Assembly: GCA_016937855.1 (NCBI GenBank) | Contig: JAFGVU010000184.1 | Coordinates: 1-64,000, forward strand | Source: Bacteroidales bacterium | GTDB taxonomy: Bacteria > Bacteroidota > Bacteroidia > Bacteroidales > ML635J-15 | DNA: 64,000 nucleotides | Reading direction: 5' to 3' | Shown here: in pieces, positions 24,929-33,355 of the stretch | Layout of the letters: the number at the start of each line of letters is the position of its first letter | Numbering within the stretch: the first letter of the stretch is position 1 | Notes under the pieces: model-generated | The model's input: the letters and a program-made list of their open reading frames with translations, nothing else | Told to the model about the DNA's origin: nothing | Database searches by the model: none | Translations under genes and position numbers: made by a program

Positions 24929-26758
24929 ATGGTTAATACAAACAGAATACTCAAAATATTTGTTCTAGTTGTTGGTCTGGCACTAGTTGTTTTATCTTCA
25001 GGCAAGATTTTTAATGTGGAAATCTTTCATAATCCTGATAGTCCTCAAAATCAACCGGTTGTTTTAACTGAGCAAACAGCATTTTTGCCGGAATTATGTG
25101 ACGATTTTTCTTATTATACTCACGATACTGTTGCCGATTGTTATTATCTATACAATTCTAAAAAAAAATTGGAATGCTATGTCCTGTTAACAATGCCATA
25201 TTGTAAAGATATCGAAGGTTATGGTGGTTGTGTGCCATTCGCAATAGTGTTTAATCCGGACGATAAAATAAGAGAGTTGTACTTGTTGGAAAATTCGGAA
25301 ACTCCATCTTGGATTAGTAGTCTTTATGATGAGAAATTTTTCGACAATTGGGTAGGACTCACTGCAAAAGAGGCATTGTCAACACAAATTGATGCTGTTA
25401 GCGGAGCAACATATACTTCGCAAGCTGTAATTGAATCGTGTAATCACAGATTATCCTTATTTGCAAATACCGAAGCTGGCAGTAGTAGTAATTCATGGGT
25501 TAAAATTCTTGCATTAGTTTCATCATTTTTGTTTCTGATTTTTGCAATTTATAGCTTCTTAGTACCACAAAAAGCTAGTAGATTTAGGATATTTTTATTG
25601 CTGGCATCAATTGGAATATTAGGATTTTGGCAAGGTGATTTTTTAAGTTTAGCATTATTCCAAAAATGGTTGCTCGGGGGTGTAAAAATCTGGACGCAAA
25701 TCTTTCTTTTGATCGTTCTAATTTTATCAATAATTCTTCCTCTGATAACTAACAAATCTTTTTATTGTCAGTTTATATGTCCGTTTGGAGCTGCTCAGGA
25801 ATTGATCGGAAAAATTAATAAAAGAAAAATAACCTTCTCTCAGCCCCTAACAAAATTGTTCAAAAATATCAGACTGCTGTTTTTGTTTGTGCTATTTGTG
25901 ATGTTAGTTGTTGCAATAGATTTTAGCCTTGAGGATTTTGAGCCATTTTCAGCATTTAAGTTTAAATTTGCATCAGCATCGACACTTATTTTAGCGCTTG
26001 TGATGCTTTTCTTATCCATATTCATAAATAAACCATGGTGTAGATTCTTTTGTCCTACCGGAGCATTCTTAGGCTTATTGCGTGGGAAATCGTCAAAATC
26101 CGAATCAAAAAAAATTAGTATAGCTCTATTATCAAATATTGTTTTAGGGTTAACAGTCTTGGTATTAGTTTATTTTAATTTTATAAAGCCCGATAATACT
26201 AAAAGCGTCCAACAATCAAACAACGAAACAGTTATCATGAATAATGCACTCGAAGTAATTCATAATCGTAAATCGGTTCGAAATTTTACAGACGAACCGG
26301 TTACCAAAGAGCAACTTGAGACAATTGTTAAAGCCGGTATGGCAGCACCAACAGCACGAAATTTGCAACCTTGGGCATTTGTTGTTGTTACCGAAAGAGA
26401 AAAACTAGATGCTCTAGCAGAGGCCTTACCTTACGCTAAAATGTTAAAAGAAGCACAGGCTGCAATAATTGTATGCGGAGATATGCAAAAAGCAGCAACA
26501 GATGTTGATAGTGCATATTGGGTGCAAGATTGTAGTGCAGCAACGCAGAATGTCTTGCTCGCAGTAGAATCTATGGGTTTAGGTGCAGTTTGGACAGCGG
26601 CTTATCCATATTCCGAAAGAATGAATCCTGTAATTGAAATTCTAAATCTTCCCGAGTATATAAGACCTTTAAATGTAATACCGGTAGGAGTTCCAACAGG
26701 TGTGGATAAACCTAAGGATAAATGGAAACCCGAACGCTTGCATTGGGAAAAATGGTAG
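24929..26758 (+). CDS. Membrane fusion protein: FMN_bind, NapH-like 4Fe-4S region and nitroreductase
   Basis: 609 aa. Residues 8-25 form an N-terminal helix; about 95-170 are an FMN-binding domain of the RnfG/NosR type, with SGATYTS (about 156-162) as the covalent flavin threonine motif. Residues about 190-415 hold membrane helices and two NapH/NosR-type cysteine motifs (CQFICPFG near 280, CRFFCPTG near 370). From about 436 to the end is a nitroreductase (RKSVRNFTDEPV, APTARNLQPWAFVVV, GLGAVWTA). The layout suggests electrons pass through a membrane flavin/Fe-S chain to a soluble flavin domain. I do not know this three-part fusion as a characterised enzyme. Confidence 0.82.
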   Translation: MVNTNRILKIFVLVVGLALVVLSSGKIFNVEIFHNPDSPQNQPVVLTEQTAFLPELCDDFSYYTHDTVADCYYLYNSKKKLECYVLLTMPYCKDIEGYGGCVPFAIVFNPDDKIRELYLLENSETPSWISSLYDEKFFDNWVGLTAKEALSTQIDAVSGATYTSQAVIESCNHRLSLFANTEAGSSSNSWVKILALVSSFLFLIFAIYSFLVPQKASRFRIFLLLASIGILGFWQGDFLSLALFQKWLLGGVKIWTQIFLLIVLILSIILPLITNKSFYCQFICPFGAAQELIGKINKRKITFSQPLTKLFKNIRLLFLFVLFVMLVVAIDFSLEDFEPFSAFKFKFASASTLILALVMLFLSIFINKPWCRFFCPTGAFLGLLRGKSSKSESKKISIALLSNIVLGLTVLVLVYFNFIKPDNTKSVQQSNNETVIMNNALEVIHNRKSVRNFTDEPVTKEQLETIVKAGMAAPTARNLQPWAFVVVTEREKLDALAEALPYAKMLKEAQAAIIVCGDMQKAATDVDSAYWVQDCSAATQNVLLAVESMGLGAVWTAAYPYSERMNPVIEILNLPEYIRPLNVIPVGVPTGVDKPKDKWKPERLHWEKW

Positions 26759-26787
26759 TGCTTTTCAGCAGCCACTAAGATTAGGTT

Positions 26788-27807
26788 TTATGAAATCTCT
26801 CCTCGTAATGAAATGGTAAGCAGTTTTGAAACCTCTTTCTGAGAAAATTCTTTCGATAATAGAAACATCATTTTGGCAATGGCAGCCTCTGTAGTCATAT
26901 CGTTACCACTTACAACACCAATTTCTTTGAGTTGTGCGCTAGTTGCATATTTGCCTTGTTGTACACGACCCACAGTACACTGAGTGATGTTCAGAACAAC
27001 AATGCCTTTGTCTATACACGATTTTAAAATACTTACAATTTCTAAATTAGTAGGTGCGTTCCCCGAGCCATAGGTTTCAAGGATAATACCTTTTAATTCT
27101 GGAATTTTGGAAACTGCTTTAATTGTTTTTGATTGTATGCCGGGAAAAAATTTTATTATTGCTATTTCGTTACATAATTCATTGTGGGCAATTAAAAAAT
27201 CTATTTTATTTCTATAAAGATTTTCATCAAAAACCTTGATTTCTGTTCCCACATGAGCAAGAAGAGGGTAGTTTGGCGAACGAAAAGCATCGAAATTTTC
27301 TGCACTAAACTTGTTTGTTCTATTTCCACGATAAAGATTATCCTCAAAATATATGCATACTTCTTGAAATACCGGTTTATTATCTCTTTGCATGCAAGCT
27401 AACTCAATTGCTGCAATAATATTTTCGCGTCCGTCTGTTCGCAACAAGCCAATTGGTAACTGTGATCCTGTAAGAATAACAGGTTTTGTCAAATTCTCGA
27501 GTAAAAAACTTAGAGCAGATGCAGTATAAGCCATTGTATCAGAACCATGCAAAATAACAAATCCGTCGTATTTTTCATAATTTGAAGCGATAACCTGACT
27601 AAGCGAAATTAAGAATTCTGTATCTGCGTCTGAAGAATCAATAAGAACCTCAAAGCTATGCGAATCAATATTTGCCGGAAAGTTTTTTAATAACGGTATG
27701 TAGTTCAGTAGATTCTCAAAAGTAAAAGGGAGTAATGTGCCTTTGTCGTTTTTTATCATCCCAATTGTACCCCCGGTATATATGATAAGAATATTTGGCT
27801 TCTTCAT
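26788..27807 (-). CDS. ansA: Type I L-asparaginase
   Basis: 339 aa, normal length, without signal peptide, so cytoplasmic type I. The first catalytic threonine lies in IYTGGTIGM (about residue 14) and the second motif is VILHGSDTMAYTASALSFLL (about 84-103). GRENIIAAIELA and EIVSILKSCIDKGIVVLNIT also fit the family. It hydrolyses L-asparagine to aspartate and ammonia. Convergent with the fusion-protein gene. Confidence 0.9.
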   Translation of the reverse strand: MKKPNILIIYTGGTIGMIKNDKGTLLPFTFENLLNYIPLLKNFPANIDSHSFEVLIDSSDADTEFLISLSQVIASNYEKYDGFVILHGSDTMAYTASALSFLLENLTKPVILTGSQLPIGLLRTDGRENIIAAIELACMQRDNKPVFQEVCIYFEDNLYRGNRTNKFSAENFDAFRSPNYPLLAHVGTEIKVFDENLYRNKIDFLIAHNELCNEIAIIKFFPGIQSKTIKAVSKIPELKGIILETYGSGNAPTNLEIVSILKSCIDKGIVVLNITQCTVGRVQQGKYATSAQLKEIGVVSGNDMTTEAAIAKMMFLLSKEFSQKEVSKLLTISLRGEIS

Positions 27808-27984
27808 TTCTTAAATTTAATAAGTTGGATGCAAAACTATACAAAAATTATTAATCCGAGGTGAGTAGTGCTGAAAATTCCGTTTTAACTCCTAAATATA
27901 ATGTTTGGAATGTGGGAAAATAAGTAGATGCAAAAGCGCTCTATTTAGATAGCCGAAAATGCAATAAGAGTTTTTTGTTTAATA

Positions 27985-28078
27985 AACCCGCGCTTACAGC
28001 GCTCAAACGACATGTGTGATTGTCCAACCTGATGCTTTGCATCAGGTTGAAATAATTCAGACTTACAGCCTGAATTGT
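27985..28078 (+). repeat. REP-like triple-hairpin module, left arm
   Basis: Hairpins: GCGCTTACAGCGC (27990-28002), AACCTGATGC-TTT-GCATCAGGTT (28026-28048) and TTCAGACTTACAGCCTGAA (28056-28074). Confidence 0.75.
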
Positions 28079-28375
28079 CTCATATTTAACTTTTAAATTA
28101 AGGTCACAATAATTATTTTGCGAGAAAATTGAAGTTTTATTTCCGATAAATTAATTCAAGAACTCATGAGCAAATTTCTAGATTTTTATAAGAATGAGAT
28201 GCTTCGTGATCGCATCCCAAAACCTCATGAAACGCGATCCGATAGCTATCGGATTCGCGCTTCAACCCCGAATAAACAATATAGATTTTTTGCTATTGCA
28301 CAATTTTTAGTATGCTTATTCGAGGGTAAACCGGTTTTGGGAGATTGAGCTTCAACTGGTTCTTTAGTAATAATA

Positions 28376-28466
28376 CAAATCAGGCTGAAAGTCTGATTTT
28401 ATTTCACGACAGGGCAACGCCCTGTTAAAACAGACGAAGATACCACCTAAGCGCTGTAAGCGCGAC
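28376..28466 (-). repeat. REP-like triple-hairpin module, right arm (inverted)
   Basis: Read on the minus strand it has the same order as the left arm: GCGCTTACAGCGC (28451-28463), ACAGGGC-GTT-GCCCTGT (28409-28425) and TCAGACTTTCAGCCTGA (28380-28396). Hairpins 1 and 3 are conserved in sequence; hairpin 2 has a different sequence but is still a perfect palindrome. Confidence 0.75.
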
Positions 28467-28541
28467 TTTAATAAGGAGTATGACAAAAATAATTTTCATG
28501 CGGATTTGGGAGATTACGCAAAAGAGATTTTGTGCTATGCC

Positions 28542-29780
28542 TCAATTTTTAGTATAATTCGCATTATCACCTTCTGTTAGGGTTTTAGATTGGTTTAACT
28601 CTGAAAAAACAATCTCCGACCATAATTCATAGCCTTTTGGGGTAAAGTGAGCGTCTGTTTGCCAATATAATTCTTCTACAATTATTTGATTTTTAAAATC
28701 GATACTATTTATATAATCAATAAAATCTATTACCTTAATATCAGTGTTAGTGCTTATTCTTTCGATTAGCTTTATATAGTTTTGAGATGAGTAAGATAAG
28801 TTCTTAAATTCCCAAAGGTCTGGAAAACTAATTATTATTAGTTTTCCTCCATTGCTTTTTAAGGATTCACTGATGTTGTATATCTCATTTTCTATATCCT
28901 TGCAAGCAATTTCTTCAGCAGCTTTATATTCATCATCATTCATAAACATTTCGGGATAGTCGTAAACATTATGACAAATAACTCTAAAAATATAGCTCCA
29001 GGAGTAAAAATAGTATCCTGTCTGTTGCTTTACTAGAATTTGACTGCGTTTTATCCTGTTTTCTTTTCCACCACGATTTAAAACATCAATAACATCATTA
29101 AGACTAATGCTCATTATGACATAATCAGGATTTAAGTCATTTTTGAGCTTATAGTACAGTTCCGTAGCATTTATTGGGTCAAAACCTGATATTCCGGCAT
29201 TTATAAAAATTATTGAATCGCCATATAAATTGGTGAAATTGTTTTCCAATAAAATCTGCCATGTAGAGTCCTGATGTGTGCCAACACCTTCGGTAAATGA
29301 GTCGCCAATAGTAAGACACACTTTTTTATTTAATATTTGGTCTTTGAGATTATTCCTGTCGCGAATTCCATACTCATTGTATAAATGCTGAAATTGAAAA
29401 TCTGCGGTTTTAAAAGTATAGCTACTGTTTGGTGTATGGGAGATGTAATTACAATTAATGCATTTTGAAAACATTTTTAGTTTTAAAGCATCAAACCCGT
29501 TAGAATAAGGGGAAGAATACACCCATCCGTAATTTTTTTCAGTGTATGATTTATATTTTACCGCGAATAATCTAAGCGTTAAATCAATAAATAGCAGAAA
29601 AAAACAAACAATAATAATCCAGTATTTGATTGCGCTTTTTTGTGTTTTTATTCTAAAAATCCAACAAAATAGTTTGATTATATAATACAAAAACAGTAAT
29701 AATGCCGGATAAAACAAGATGGTTGAAAGAAACCATGTTTTGCCCAACAGGAGCAACGCCAAATGAATTATCAAAAGCAC
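28542..29780 (-). CDS. Membrane-anchored SGNH-type hydrolase in the carbamoyltransferase cassette
   Basis: 412 aa from a GTG start. Two or three N-terminal membrane helices (about 1-42 and 52-72), then an extracytoplasmic SGNH domain: CLTIGDSFTEGVG gives the nucleophile Ser161, INAGISGFDP and SISLNDV are the G and N blocks, and TDAHFTPKG gives D376/H378. No ATG exists in frame after the upstream stop; GTG at 29780 or CTG at 29829-29831 (adding KKYRKQLGFAAIVIFF, a better N-terminus) are options, the latter close to the SxtJ stop. Probably an acyl or acetyl esterase acting on a polymer or lipid-linked sugar. Last gene of the cassette. Confidence 0.75.
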   Translation of the reverse strand: MLLIIHLALLLLGKTWFLSTILFYPALLLFLYYIIKLFCWIFRIKTQKSAIKYWIIIVCFFLLFIDLTLRLFAVKYKSYTEKNYGWVYSSPYSNGFDALKLKMFSKCINCNYISHTPNSSYTFKTADFQFQHLYNEYGIRDRNNLKDQILNKKVCLTIGDSFTEGVGTHQDSTWQILLENNFTNLYGDSIIFINAGISGFDPINATELYYKLKNDLNPDYVIMSISLNDVIDVLNRGGKENRIKRSQILVKQQTGYYFYSWSYIFRVICHNVYDYPEMFMNDDEYKAAEEIACKDIENEIYNISESLKSNGGKLIIISFPDLWEFKNLSYSSQNYIKLIERISTNTDIKVIDFIDYINSIDFKNQIIVEELYWQTDAHFTPKGYELWSEIVFSELNQSKTLTEGDNANYTKN

Positions 29781-29832
29781 AAAAAAGATAACAATGGCGG
29801 CAAAACCTAATTGTTTCCTATATTTTTTCAGT

Positions 29833-30192
29833 TTACCAGGGTTTATTAAAATCTACTGTTTTGTTCTCTTTATCAATCCAGTAAGTTTTTTGTTTCTTTT
29901 TACTTATACTACTTTTTGTAGAAAAAAGTTTCTGTAATAATGAAATTGGATATAAAAACAGATAAAAAACAGCACTTAATAATATTTTGCTAACGACAAA
30001 GCCAAGTGCGATACCAATGAATTGCCAGCTGTAAGAAACGAGTTTGGCAAAAATAGGTAAAAAAGCTGCCAAGACACTAATCCCCACAGCAATATAAAGA
30101 TATACATCATGCTTAGTGATGATGTGTATTATTATCAGTGCAGCTGTAATAACAAGGCAGTCAGCAATATGTCTTTTTTTGTCTTTATTCAT
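29833..30192 (-). CDS. SxtJ-family small membrane protein
   Basis: 119 aa with three or four hydrophobic segments (about 8-24, 28-50, 55-85) and a basic C-terminus (KSSISKKKQKTYWIDKENKT) ending FNKPW. It resembles SxtJ, a protein of unknown function that sits beside carbamoyltransferase genes. The start codon shares one base with the upstream stop (TAATG), so translation is coupled to the DUF5989 gene. Confidence 0.75.
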   Translation of the reverse strand: MNKDKKRHIADCLVITAALIIIHIITKHDVYLYIAVGISVLAAFLPIFAKLVSYSWQFIGIALGFVVSKILLSAVFYLFLYPISLLQKLFSTKSSISKKKQKTYWIDKENKTVDFNKPW

Positions 30193-30341
30193 TAGAACAG
30201 TGTATATACAAAAGGAGCTACGCTACTTGATCCTCCAAAAACTACTAGTATGCCAATAATTAGCAAAACAATAATCATTGGAATAAGCCAGTACTTTTTC
30301 CTTTCTTTCAAAAAACTAAAAATATCTCTTAAAAATTCCAT
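30192..30341 (-). CDS. DUF5989 family small membrane protein (SxtK-like)
   Basis: 49 aa: MEFLRDIFSFLKERKKYWLI, one membrane helix (MIIVLLIIGILVVF), then GGSSSVAPFVYTLF. This matches the DUF5989 pattern of an amphipathic LxxFLxxRKKxWL start and a short S-S-x-A-P-F-x-Y tail. It begins one base after the carbamoyltransferase stop and its stop overlaps the SxtJ ATG, so it is clearly part of the same coupled cassette. Function unknown; perhaps a membrane anchor for the transferase. Confidence 0.85.
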   Translation of the reverse strand: MEFLRDIFSFLKERKKYWLIPMIIVLLIIGILVVFGGSSSVAPFVYTLF

Positions 30342-30342
30342 G

Positions 30343-32196
30343 TTAATCGGGTTTAAAGGTTTGGTTGAAGTCTTCTTTATTTAGAATTTGATCATCCTTT
30401 ATAAAAACATAATCTTGCATTACAAGAATATCCATATCCGTTCTCATAAAACATGCAAAAGCCTGATCTGGAGAGCAAACTATAGGCTCTCCACGTACAT
30501 TGAAACTGGTATTAACAATAAGCCCGGTACCTGTCAAATTTTTAAATTCACTTATCAGTTTATGATAATCGGGATTTGTGTTTTTATCTACCGTTTGTAT
30601 TCTAGCAGAAAAATCGCAATGCGTAATTGCCTGAATTTGCGATCTTTTTGCATAAAGCTTTTCCATTAAGTCCAAATTGAGATAGTTTTCGGGTAGTTTT
30701 TCCCTGAGTTTTTCGACAACATGAACAACAAGAAGCATATACGGCGATTTAACAGCAGGAGTGAAGTACTCTCCACAATCTTCTTCAAGCACCGAAGGAG
30801 CAAAAGGACGAAATCCTTCTCTAAACTTGATTTTTAGATTCAATTTTTTTTGAGTTTCCAGATTTCTTGCATCGGCCAAAATACTTCTGTTTCCCAAGGC
30901 TCGCGGGCCAAACTCCATACGACCACGAAACCAGCCGAGCACTTTGTTTTGTGCAATTTGATTTGCCGCAAAAACTGACAGTTCATGGAAATTATCAAAA
31001 TAAATAAAATTAGCATTATATTTTCTGGCAGTTTTTAAAACATCAGCGTTACTAAATTCTGGTCCAAGATATGCTCCTTTCATTTTATCATTAGCCGAAG
31101 GTGTAAGTTCAACACCTTTATGTATATGAGCATAAGCTAATGCAGCTCCCAATGCTCCTCCGGCATCACCTGAAGCAGGTTGAATATAAATGTCGTCGAA
31201 TAGATTTTCTCGAAATAAAACTCCATTGGAAACACAATTGAGCGCAACACCACCGGAAAGACATATATTTTTCTCACCAGTAATATCGCGAGCATGTTTA
31301 GCCATTTTTAAAACAATTTCTTCAGTTACCAACTGAATTGCAAGAGCAAGATTTGAGTGAGACGAAGAAATTTCATCATTTGGATTTCGTTTTTTTAGAT
31401 TAAAAAGACTTTCCCATTTGTTCGGTTTTATCATTTTTAATCGTGTTGCAAAACCGAAATATTTCATGTTTAGTTTTATACTACCATCATCAGCAATATC
31501 AACAAGTGTGGTTTTGATTTTTTTTATATAATCAAAAACTTGTTCCGATTTTGGGTTTCCGTAGGGAGCAAGTCCCATTAACTTGTACTCGCCGCTGTTT
31601 ACAACAAATCCAAGAAAATATGTAAATGCTGAATACAACAATCCAAGTGAGTTCGGATAATGCATTTCTTTAACAATAGATATTCCGCTTTTATTGGCTT
31701 TGGATATTGATGCTGATGCCCATTCGCCCATACCATCTATAGTTAAAACAGCTGCAGACTCAAATCCAGAAGGATAAAATGCAGATGCAGCATGGGATAG
31801 ATGATGCTCAGAGAAATATGTTTTAAGTTTGGTCTTGTCATATTTGCCGAGTTCCTTTAGCTTAGAGTAAATTTGATTTTTGATAAAAAGTTTTTCTTTA
31901 ATCCAAACAGGAATAGATTTTACAAAAGGGACAACTCCGGCAGGAGCAAAATGATAAAAGGATTCAAGCAGTCGTTCAAATTTAAGAAATGGTTTTTCGT
32001 AATAGACAATATTTTCGATATCAGATATTTCAAGCCCGGCCTGATCAAGACAATATTTAATAGCATTAATTGGAAACGACTCGTCTTGCTTTTTGCGAGT
32101 AAAACGTTCCTCCTGAGCAGCAGCAATTATCTCATCCTTATAGATTAAGCAAGCAGCAGAATCGTGATAATATGCCGAAACCCCAAGTATATACAT
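30343..32196 (-). CDS. Carbamoyltransferase (NodU/CmcH/SxtI type)
   Basis: 617 aa, full length. The N-terminal Kae1-like domain starts YILGVSAYYHDSAACLI and contains EHHLSHAASAFYPS and ICLSGGVALNCVSNG; the C-terminal YrdC-like domain contains LGWFRGRMEFGPRALGNRSI, FRPFAPSV and NTSFNVRGEPIVCSP. These enzymes make carbamoyl-adenylate from carbamoyl phosphate and ATP and transfer the carbamoyl group to a hydroxyl of a sugar or natural product. The acceptor here is unknown. ATG overlaps the DUF721 stop. Confidence 0.92.
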   Translation of the reverse strand: MYILGVSAYYHDSAACLIYKDEIIAAAQEERFTRKKQDESFPINAIKYCLDQAGLEISDIENIVYYEKPFLKFERLLESFYHFAPAGVVPFVKSIPVWIKEKLFIKNQIYSKLKELGKYDKTKLKTYFSEHHLSHAASAFYPSGFESAAVLTIDGMGEWASASISKANKSGISIVKEMHYPNSLGLLYSAFTYFLGFVVNSGEYKLMGLAPYGNPKSEQVFDYIKKIKTTLVDIADDGSIKLNMKYFGFATRLKMIKPNKWESLFNLKKRNPNDEISSSHSNLALAIQLVTEEIVLKMAKHARDITGEKNICLSGGVALNCVSNGVLFRENLFDDIYIQPASGDAGGALGAALAYAHIHKGVELTPSANDKMKGAYLGPEFSNADVLKTARKYNANFIYFDNFHELSVFAANQIAQNKVLGWFRGRMEFGPRALGNRSILADARNLETQKKLNLKIKFREGFRPFAPSVLEEDCGEYFTPAVKSPYMLLVVHVVEKLREKLPENYLNLDLMEKLYAKRSQIQAITHCDFSARIQTVDKNTNPDYHKLISEFKNLTGTGLIVNTSFNVRGEPIVCSPDQAFACFMRTDMDILVMQDYVFIKDDQILNKEDFNQTFKPD

Positions 32197-32486
32197 TATC
32201 TGATAACTATTTCTGAGATAAAATTGCGACCAAGCTCTTTGTTTATCCTTTTTACTAACTCAGAGCGTATTAGCATTAACTCACTTCTTATAATAGAAGA
32301 ATTAACACGAACAAAAAGTTTAGAAGTATGAACAGATATTTCTGTTGTAGCTCTTGTAACATGAATTCCTGTAAGGTCCTTCCAAATAGTTTTTACTCTA
32401 ACTTCATCCAAACCGTCGCTAAGATTATTGTCTTTAATGGCTTGTTGGATTAAGTCTCTAATAGATTCAGTATTTGATCTTCTCAT
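32196..32486 (-). CDS. DUF721 (DciA-like) protein
   Basis: 96 aa, the short Bacteroidota form. It has the DUF721 pattern: IRDLIQQAIKDNNLSDGLDE, then VKTIWKDLTGIHVTRATTEI and LFVRVNSSIIRSELMLIRSE. Related DciA proteins interact with the replicative helicase DnaB. Its last base is shared with the carbamoyltransferase start, so the cassette starts with a housekeeping-type gene. Confidence 0.8.
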   Translation of the reverse strand: MRRSNTESIRDLIQQAIKDNNLSDGLDEVRVKTIWKDLTGIHVTRATTEISVHTSKLFVRVNSSIIRSELMLIRSELVKRINKELGRNFISEIVIR

Positions 32487-32626
32487 TGTTAATTTTGATT
32501 TTCAATACAAATATGGGAAAAAAACAAATTGAAACCTAAAGTTTTGCTTGGATTAAAGATTTTATTTTCAAGTTTTTGAAAAGAGTACGTCTAACAAAAC
32601 CATTTTACTCATTTAAAATAATTTTC

Positions 32627-32634
32627 TATATTTG
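32627..32634 (+). promoter_or_regulatory. Possible -7 promoter box (TATATTTG)
   Basis: Matches TAnnTTTG, 20 bases before the ATG of the 32655 gene. It would drive the plus-strand gene away from the DUF721 cassette. Confidence 0.45.
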
Positions 32635-32654
32635 TATAGCTAATATGATATAAT

Positions 32655-33329
32655 ATGAGAAATGTTAATATAAATAAGTCTATCAGATATTTTGCTACAA
32701 TATTTATTTTATCATCAGTAATATCTTCCTCATGTGATAGAGTGGGCAATGAAGATAAAGACATATTCTACAAAAATTTTAACTCAAAAGTAGTTATGCT
32801 TTCTGATGTTAATGCAATGCGCATACAGGACAATCCATACTCAAGACATATCGACAGCATTTTATCCGGTTTAATTGATACTGATTTAATAAGTACCGGC
32901 TTAATACGATTTGATTTTAATGGTGATGATATTTCTGATATTGCGTTCGAAATAATCAATTTGCAAGAATTTAACAACAATAGTATTCCTGTAGAATTGG
33001 ACACTCTTGCATTAAGAGCCCACCCACTTAATGTGCAAATACTTGATAATTCTACCTATGGATATGCAGATGCTTTAGATTCCGATGTGTTAGTAAATGC
33101 AGATGGAAATTGGACAGATAATATTGTCGTTTTAGGAACTCTTGCAGGCGGAGGGCAATTTAATGGTAATGGAGAAAAATATTTAGGGTTCCGACTTTTT
33201 GAAAACGATTTAATAAAATACGGTTGGATAAAAATATACTGTAGCGCACATAACGATACTCTAAAAGTTATTGACTTTGGTTATAACAATATATCAAACT
33301 CGCAAATAATGACAGGACAACAAGATTAG
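32655..33329 (+). CDS. Predicted lipoprotein of unknown function
   Basis: 224 aa. N-terminal hydrophobic segment followed by SSVISSSCDRVGNED, a loose Bacteroidota lipobox with Cys at about residue 27. The mature part contains a DFNGDDISDIAFEI stretch, a calcium-loop-like sequence as in FG-GAP or EF-hand-like repeats, and GGGQFNGNGEKYLGFRL near the end. I do not recognise the family beyond that. Monocistronic, convergent with the radical SAM gene. Confidence 0.6.
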   Translation: MRNVNINKSIRYFATIFILSSVISSSCDRVGNEDKDIFYKNFNSKVVMLSDVNAMRIQDNPYSRHIDSILSGLIDTDLISTGLIRFDFNGDDISDIAFEIINLQEFNNNSIPVELDTLALRAHPLNVQILDNSTYGYADALDSDVLVNADGNWTDNIVVLGTLAGGGQFNGNGEKYLGFRLFENDLIKYGWIKIYCSAHNDTLKVIDFGYNNISNSQIMTGQQD

Positions 33330-33355
33330 TTATTCTTAGTTGAAAACTTGCGGGT

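Larger units (their letters stand above)
27808..28541. other. Gene-free region with a REP-like inverted pair
   Basis: Two modules of three small hairpins each face each other at 27985-28078 and 28376-28466. The 300 bases between hold the palindrome ATCCGATAGCTATCGGAT (about 28229-28246) and a 60-codon frame (28166-28348) with no recognised family, which I do not call. TTTTTAGTAT and TTTGGGAGATT phrases occur both inside and just outside the right module. Confidence 0.6.

Noticed and set aside
28166-28348. 60-codon frame between the REP-like arms
   Set aside because: It translates a palindrome and repeat sequence; no family recognised and no context support.
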